19,319 bases of DNA, taken from NCBI GenBank assembly GCA_023415715.1, contig JAEZJP010000256.1:1-19319 (forward strand), read 5' to 3'. Shown here piece by piece: positions 15,166 to 19,319 of the stretch (within the stretch, counting starts at the first letter, position 1; the number at the start of each line of letters is the position of its first letter). The position numbers were made by a program, and so were the translations under genes. Source of the stretch: Bacillota bacterium. GTDB taxonomy: Bacteria; Bacillota; Clostridia; Christensenellales; Aristaeellaceae. The notes under the pieces were generated by a model that was given only the letters and a program-made list of their open reading frames with translations, did not search any database and was not told the origin of the DNA.

Positions 15166-16490
15166 CTAGTCCTGTGCCGGAACCTCCGCAAGGTATAGTT
15201 TCGGTTCCATTCCTCCGTTCGCAACCGCCTCCAGGAACAGGTTCCCGTTGCGCCGCAGCAGGAACGATTTTATATTCGCCGCATCTTCAGGCTTATCAAA
15301 CACCCGAACTGCCCAGGCATTGCCATCCGCCAGCGTCAACTCCAGCGTATTGTTATTCATGCTGTCGGCGAAATAGTGGTTTGTCCCCGTATCGTCCACG
15401 AACAGCCACCGGAATGAAAGTCCCATATACATCATGATCTCCTCCCATGGCTGGCCGTCGAGATCCTTTTGTATCTGCAACGCGTTGTAGTAACCTTGCA
15501 TATCAACAGCCCTATAGTCATCGGGGCGAAGAGTAGCCGTCAGCAGCGCCGGCTGATCGACTTCGAACTGGCATGCCATCAAATGCAGCGCGCCGGTGTT
15601 ATCCTCCACAGTGGCTGGCTGCGTGATTGCATTGCCGCTGTCGAATACCGCAAAGGGTCCTTCCCATGTCTTGCCGCCATCCCGCGAAAAGCTATGGATA
15701 CACCGGGTGAAGGCGTATGGGTAGCTGTCTGGGATCATGGAATCCGTGTCCAAGCCGATCAGGTGAAATACTTCGTGGCTGTCGATGAAGAATCGCACCG
15801 CCTCCATCTTGCCGATTTCTGGCATCAGCGTTTCAGACGTTAGTCCGTTGTCGCTATAGCGCTTCAACATCCGGCCATCCAGATATGTTCCCCGCGTTTC
15901 AGGGTGGCCATAGCTCCCGGTAGTATTATACAGCGTGTGCAGCTTTCCTTTATCGTCAAAGGCGATCTGGAGGCCGTAGAATACCCCCGACCCGCCGTCG
16001 ATGTCCCTGTAATCGCAGATCTCCTTATCCTCCTGCCAAGACCGTTCCGATAGCGCTTCACATGCAATACATTGGTAAGGTCCTGGATTTCACCGTTCTG
16101 GAATCTAGCATCCTCCATCCAAACGAAGCATAGCGTTCCATCCGGCGCAATGGCGGCCCTGTACCCATCACTGTTCAGCGGAACTGGAGCGGCCGGTTCA
16201 GGAGGCGACCACACGCCATCAGCGCCCAGCACCCGGTGATAGGCGTTCATGCTGTAGTCGTTGTAGAAGAGATGGACAATACCCTGCCCGTCCTCAATAA
16301 GCAGATGGTCAAAGGCTGCATTGAAACCATCGACTTCTTTCCATTCCGGCAATATCATGGTGCGCTGGAAAGATGCCGGATTGCCGGATACGCCCTCCGT
16401 CAGGGCGCCAGCCCCACAAAAGACTGCCAGCAAAAGGATGGCAATTGCACCCGCCAACCGCATAGAGCCTGCCGAATGCCTGACATGCAT
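15166..16490 (-). pseudogene. Secreted Asp-box (BNR/sialidase-like) protein with one frameshift
   Basis: The gene starts at an ATG (16490) with AAGGAGG seven bases before it, and has a signal peptide (LAGAIAILLLAVFCGAGA, about residues 12-29). The first 150 or so residues are beta-propeller-like (IVHLFYNDYS, DGTLCFVWMED). After YRNG the frame breaks near 16041. The true continuation, SWQEDKEICDYRDIDGG through GVFYGLQIAFDDKGKLHTL to GTYLDGR, is in the next frame and joins the downstream piece at MLKRYSDNG. One missing T (GGTTCT to GGTCT) explains it. The downstream piece has a clear Asp-box SRDGGKTW. Repaired length is about 441 residues. The fold suggests an exported sugar-binding or sialidase-like protein, but catalytic sialidase residues cannot be assigned. 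Stop is TAG. Could be a true pseudogene or a consensus error. Confidence 0.75.
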
Positions 16491-16580
16491 GTTTCTCCCT
16501 CCTTATAGTACATTTTTAACTTGCTGCAGATATGGATTGTTATTCTATTTGGAAATATGACCGATCACTAATTTGCAAAT

Positions 16581-16610
16581 ATTGTAAATCCTGCAAAGAG
16601 TACCTGTCAA
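16581..16610 (-). promoter_or_regulatory. Promoter of the Asp-box protein gene
   Basis: On the minus strand TTGACA (16610-16605) and TACAAT (16586-16581) are 18 bases apart. The predicted transcript has a leader of about 85 bases. That the promoter is well preserved suggests the gene was functional recently. Confidence 0.75.
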
Positions 16611-16659
16611 GCAAACTATAATGCTAAAAGATATATGGAAATGCCTTATCACTATTCGG

Positions 16660-16694
16660 AATCAAACAAAAAAACATCCGCCTTGGACGGATGC
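16660..16694 (-). terminator. Terminator of the radical SAM gene
   Basis: On the minus strand GCATCCG, a seven-base loop and CGGATG are followed by TTTTTTTG. It lies about 75 bases past the radical SAM stop and before the next promoter. Confidence 0.75.
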
Positions 16695-16769
16695 TTGTGG
16701 GTCAATGATACGATGCTTGGCTTCCTCTTGATCCAATACAAAATGTTGAGAGAACAATACAACAGAAGT

Positions 16770-17894
16770 TTAAAAAACCATATCTCCCGGTTTGTAGCCA
16801 TCAGGCAATTCTTCTTCATACAGAAATGCAAAAGTGTCATCGCGCAGGATCGGCAAAAAGGCTTCGTATGGTATTCTGGAAAACTCACAGGCGTAATTGC
16901 TGGCACCGAACCACCCGCCCTCTTTTCCGCGCAAATTTAAACCTCTGGCAAATTTCGTATGATTCGAACAATCATGAACTACCAAATCCCAGTTTTCATC
17001 ATCGGCTATTTTCATGAATTTCAGCGTCAATTCCCTGCTCCAAACCGGAGATATGTATCCATGTCTGGAAATATACATATTTTCCCCATAATAGTTATCG
17101 ATGTTGTTGGCGTTCAGATGAAGTTCCGCACAATTGATAAAATCAAGCTTTGTGTAAAATATCGCCTGCTTCTTTTTGAAAAACGCTTTGAAGAACTCAG
17201 GCGTCATTGGCGTTTCTATACCTACATACTTGATGTATTTTTTTGCAGTCTTGATATTCTCAATCACCTTATCCGAGCAATTCGAAGCGCCCAGGTTGAA
17301 ACGGATCTCGTCAAGACCGGCTTCCCCTAATGCTTTCAACGTCTCCTCATTAGCTAAAGTGCCATTTGTATAAAGATGCTGATGAATTTGAGCTTGGTGA
17401 AATTTCTTGATGATGGCATAGTATTTTTCAATTTCCATAAACGGTTCCAGGTAAACATAGGAAATACCGGTGGGTTTGCGTTGTATGGAAAGCAGCAAAT
17501 CAATATCCTTTTCATAAAACTTTGTCCCTCCGATTTCCCACATACCTTCGCCAACCGGAGGGATACGGTCCAGTTCTCCATAGTTATAACAGAACTTGCA
17601 CTCCAGGTTGCATTTGTTTGTTTTCCTGACTGCACTTAGGCCCGTTCCAAGCAAGCAGGAACGGCAGCCATTGGGGAATTTGCTTTCGTTTCCTACAAAG
17701 TATGTTTTGTTTTCCAAAGTTTTCAAATTAGTAATTTCAGCCATCAGCTTATCATTTCTATTATCAATGGCCGCCTCGATCTGCGCAAATGTGGCATAAA
17801 CGATTTCCTGCTGATGCGTCATTAATTCCTCATCTTCCGGCAAAGATGAAAAAAATTCAAACCATGTCAGCGCATCTTTCTTGGAAATTTTCAT
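16770..17894 (-). CDS. Radical SAM enzyme of unknown substrate
   Basis: This 374-residue protein carries the 4Fe-4S/SAM motif CNLECKFC (C95, C99, C102), followed by YNYGE. A GTGLSAVRKT strand leads into it, with the pair GCRSC (C77, C80) upstream. IYVYLEP-like text (about 144-151, ISYVYLEP) and HLYTNGTL (173-180) are typical strands of the radical SAM barrel, and EIRFNLGAS (196-204) is the next. Single cysteines at 206, 255, 309 and 336 could serve an auxiliary site, but there is no clear SPASM spacing. I do not recognise the subfamily. The start is supported by CAGGAGG seven bases before the ATG. The gene is alone between its own promoter and terminator. I searched its flanks for a short peptide substrate gene and saw none that is convincing. 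The lower GC of this gene compared with the glycan region is noticeable. Confidence 0.85.
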   Translation of the reverse strand: MKISKKDALTWFEFFSSLPEDEELMTHQQEIVYATFAQIEAAIDNRNDKLMAEITNLKTLENKTYFVGNESKFPNGCRSCLLGTGLSAVRKTNKCNLECKFCYNYGELDRIPPVGEGMWEIGGTKFYEKDIDLLLSIQRKPTGISYVYLEPFMEIEKYYAIIKKFHQAQIHQHLYTNGTLANEETLKALGEAGLDEIRFNLGASNCSDKVIENIKTAKKYIKYVGIETPMTPEFFKAFFKKKQAIFYTKLDFINCAELHLNANNIDNYYGENMYISRHGYISPVWSRELTLKFMKIADDENWDLVVHDCSNHTKFARGLNLRGKEGGWFGASNYACEFSRIPYEAFLPILRDDTFAFLYEEELPDGYKPGDMVF

Positions 17895-17967
17895 AACATT
17901 TCCTCCTGGAGTAATTTAAAAAATATTCTTATCCGAAAGGAATAATTCACAGCCCGTATTCCAGTAA

Positions 17968-17991
17968 GACAGAGCGGTATTGCGCTCCGTC
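17968..17991 (-). other. Hairpin in the leader of the radical SAM gene
   Basis: GACAGAGCG (17968 onward) pairs with CGCTCCGTC (ending about 17991) with one mismatch and a loop of about five bases. It lies just after the predicted transcript start and has no T-run, so it may stabilise the mRNA or affect translation rather than end transcription. Confidence 0.4.
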
Positions 17992-17996
17992 CGACA

Positions 17997-18026
17997 AGTA
18001 TACCATGCCTATCCCGCCGGCAGCAA
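17997..18026 (-). promoter_or_regulatory. Probable promoter of the radical SAM gene
   Basis: On the minus strand TTGCTG (18026-18021) and TATACT (18002-17997) are 18 bases apart. The transcript would start near 17990, with a leader of about 95 bases. Confidence 0.55.
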
Positions 18027-18079
18027 GCTTTGCATATTCAGAAAATCATGCCATATTTAAACGCACCCATGCCGTTGAT

Positions 18080-18120
18080 GAAAAACATCCACCATCTTTA
18101 TATCAAAAGCTGGTGGACGT
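18080..18120 (-). terminator. Probable terminator of the DUF4256 gene
   Basis: On the minus strand TCCACCAGCTTT and AAAGATGGTGGA form a 12-base stem with one mismatch and a six-base loop (18088-18117), followed by TGTTTTTC. It lies about 90 bases past the DUF4256 stop. The rest of 17895-18207 holds the radical SAM promoter and leader, and no confident gene. Confidence 0.6.
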
Positions 18121-18207
18121 CATGCTCCCCCTTACCTTATTACAATGGCCGCGAATCCGGGATACACCCACGGGTATCAAGAAACCAGACAGTAATAGGT
18201 GACAGGT

Positions 18208-18771
18208 TTATACTCTTAAAGAGCCTCGAAATCCTCTGGCGCTGTAGTAAGATTCTGCTCCGTTATGATATACGAAAACATTATCGTAGCGCCGATCACA
18301 AAACAGGGCACCGCCCAGTATTCTTATATCCGGCGGAGTCATGATCCAGCTTGATGTTTTCATATCAAATTTCCCTACTCGCTGCAGAGCCCGGTATTTT
18401 TCTTCCGTCAAGATTTCAATCCCCATCGCACTGGCCGCATCCATGGCATTGCCCTGGGGTTTGTGTTCCTTTCTGGACTCCAGCGCCTCACGGTCATAGC
18501 AAAGATTCCTGCGGCCAGCGGGGCTTTCTGCCGAACAGTCGCAAAAGATGTATTCGTTTGTATTTCGATCATAACCAATCACATCAGGCTCGCCGCCCGT
18601 TTGTTCCATTTCATAAAGCGACCACAGCCTTTCCGGTTCCGTTTCCAGTTTTGTATACAGAGCTGGCCACTCAAGGCCATCATGACGGTTCATGTTGCGC
18701 TCAAACCTTGCTTGCAGTGTACTTAGCAGTTCGTTGATTTGTTCAGAAGATAATTTCTTTCCAGCAGCCAT
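18208..18771 (-). CDS. DUF4256 domain protein
   Basis: This 187-residue protein matches the DUF4256 family over its whole length: ARFERNMNRHDGLEW near the start, TGGEPDVIGYD and YIFCDCSAESPAGRR in the middle, AMGIEILTEEKYRALQ, and the highly conserved end GGALFCDRRYDNVFVYHNGA and YYSARGFRGSLRV. The function of the family is unknown. The protein is soluble, with no signal peptide. It is complete at both ends, with AAGGAAC before the ATG. It seems to be transcribed alone, from the promoter at 18803-18832. Confidence 0.9.
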   Translation of the reverse strand: MAAGKKLSSEQINELLSTLQARFERNMNRHDGLEWPALYTKLETEPERLWSLYEMEQTGGEPDVIGYDRNTNEYIFCDCSAESPAGRRNLCYDREALESRKEHKPQGNAMDAASAMGIEILTEEKYRALQRVGKFDMKTSSWIMTPPDIRILGGALFCDRRYDNVFVYHNGAESYYSARGFRGSLRV

Positions 18772-18802
18772 GATATGTTCCTTTCATTTTGCTTGACTCA
18801 TA

Positions 18803-18832
18803 TATATAAGACCGCCTGTGACAGCTTGTCAT
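18803..18832 (-). promoter_or_regulatory. Promoter of the DUF4256 gene with operator-like palindrome
   Basis: On the minus strand ATGACA (18832-18827) and TATATA (18808-18803) are 18 bases apart. An inverted pair TGACA-GCT-TGTCA (18819-18831), extendable to eight-base arms with one G-T pair, covers most of the -35 box and enters the spacer, where a bound repressor would block polymerase. Confidence 0.5.
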
Positions 18833-19064
18833 AGGCACCACCTCCATGCATTTCTTGGCCTCCCGGGATCTTTGGCAAATCAATCATACATGGGCTGCTT
18901 GTATTGTACCCGAAAATCGGAAGGAGAAAACATAATAAACGCTGTCAGTGACGCATTCTTGCGCGGTGACCAGAGCTTATAAGATCGAAGCGCGGGATCA
19001 AATGTGCGAAATATCCTTGACACTACCAAGCGCGGTACTGTACATACTAAAAAGGATAAACAAA
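18833..19064. other. Intergenic region before the rRNA operon end, no gene seen
   Basis: This stretch has no credible gene. GGAAGGAG at about 18919-18926 looks like a ribosome binding site but is followed by ATAATA, not a start codon, and only 16 open codons. TTGACA (19017-19022) with TACATA 18 bases on resembles a rightward promoter, but it points into the 3' end of the leftward rRNA operon. Confidence 0.45.
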
Positions 19065-19109
19065 GAACGCAGGGATTCTCATGTTTTACGCATGAAAACC
19101 TCTGCGTTC
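19050..19109 (-). terminator. Terminator of the rRNA/tRNA-Asn operon
   Basis: A long stem, 19065-19083 paired with 19091-19109 (16 of 19 positions, GAACGCAG at its base), has a seven-base loop. On the minus strand it is followed by TTTGTTTATCCTTTTT. It begins five bases past the tRNA-Asn CCA. Confidence 0.85.
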
Positions 19110-19113
19110 CATC

Positions 19114-19188
<75 letters not shown>

Positions 19189-19197
19189 ATATTGGAA

Positions 19198-19313
<116 letters not shown>

Positions 19314-19319
19314 AATTGT

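Noticed and set aside
18005..18202. A 65-residue + frame between the radical SAM and DUF4256 genes
   Set aside because: No ribosome binding site; overlaps a terminator hairpin and a likely promoter for the other strand.
19017..19046. Rightward TTGACA/TACATA promoter
   Set aside because: It would transcribe into the terminator and antisense of tRNA-Asn and 5S; no gene follows, so probably chance.

Overview
The window looks like chromosome from an anaerobic, carbohydrate-degrading member of the Clostridia (Bacillota). The signs are strong AAGGAGG-type ribosome binding sites, TTGACA/TATAAT-type promoters, a 5S rRNA followed by tRNA-Asn, a tRNA-Leu with encoded CCA, and genes common in this group (GH38, a GH4 enzyme of the LplD kind, a YesN-like AraC regulator, a Gld-type ABC exporter with DUF4340, YmaF, DUF4256). 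The genus cannot be told from the sequence alone. Nothing here points to a phage, plasmid, CRISPR array or integrated island.

Layout. 1-7490 is a glycan-utilisation region: the tail of an unidentified gene, an intact GH38 alpha-mannosidase (+), a repeat-rich gene-free stretch (3230-4050), a GH4 enzyme resembling alpha-galacturonidase (-), and behind it the decayed remains of a membrane AraC regulator (-) and of a GH10-like xylanase (+). 7776-12740 is a four-gene leftward operon: ABC ATPase, ABC-2 permease, GldG-like auxiliary protein and a DUF4340 protein that carries an in-frame TAG. 12997-13216 is a self-contained tRNA-Leu(GAG) unit with promoter and terminator. 13429-15166 has a patatin-like phospholipase (-) divergent from a YmaF-family protein (+). 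15166-18771 holds three leftward units: a secreted Asp-box (BNR) protein broken by one frameshift, an orphan radical SAM enzyme with its own promoter and terminator, and a DUF4256 protein. The right edge is the 3' end of a leftward rRNA operon (5S, tRNA-Asn, terminator).

How the parts fit. The GH38, GH4, AraC and GH10 genes suggest scavenging of plant and host glycans, but the regulator and xylanase are clearly dead, so this module is shrinking. The Gld-type operon is a coherent exporter-like unit of unknown substrate; its last gene would be cut at codon 114 of about 526 unless the TAG is a sequencing error or is read through. Four coding sequences are interrupted in 19 kb. That is either real gene decay or, for the two single-base cases, possible consensus error. 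I found no clearly new system. The best leads are the interrupted DUF4340 gene, the orphan radical SAM enzyme, the patatin/YmaF pair, and the cluster of palindromic and direct repeats around the decayed glycan genes.
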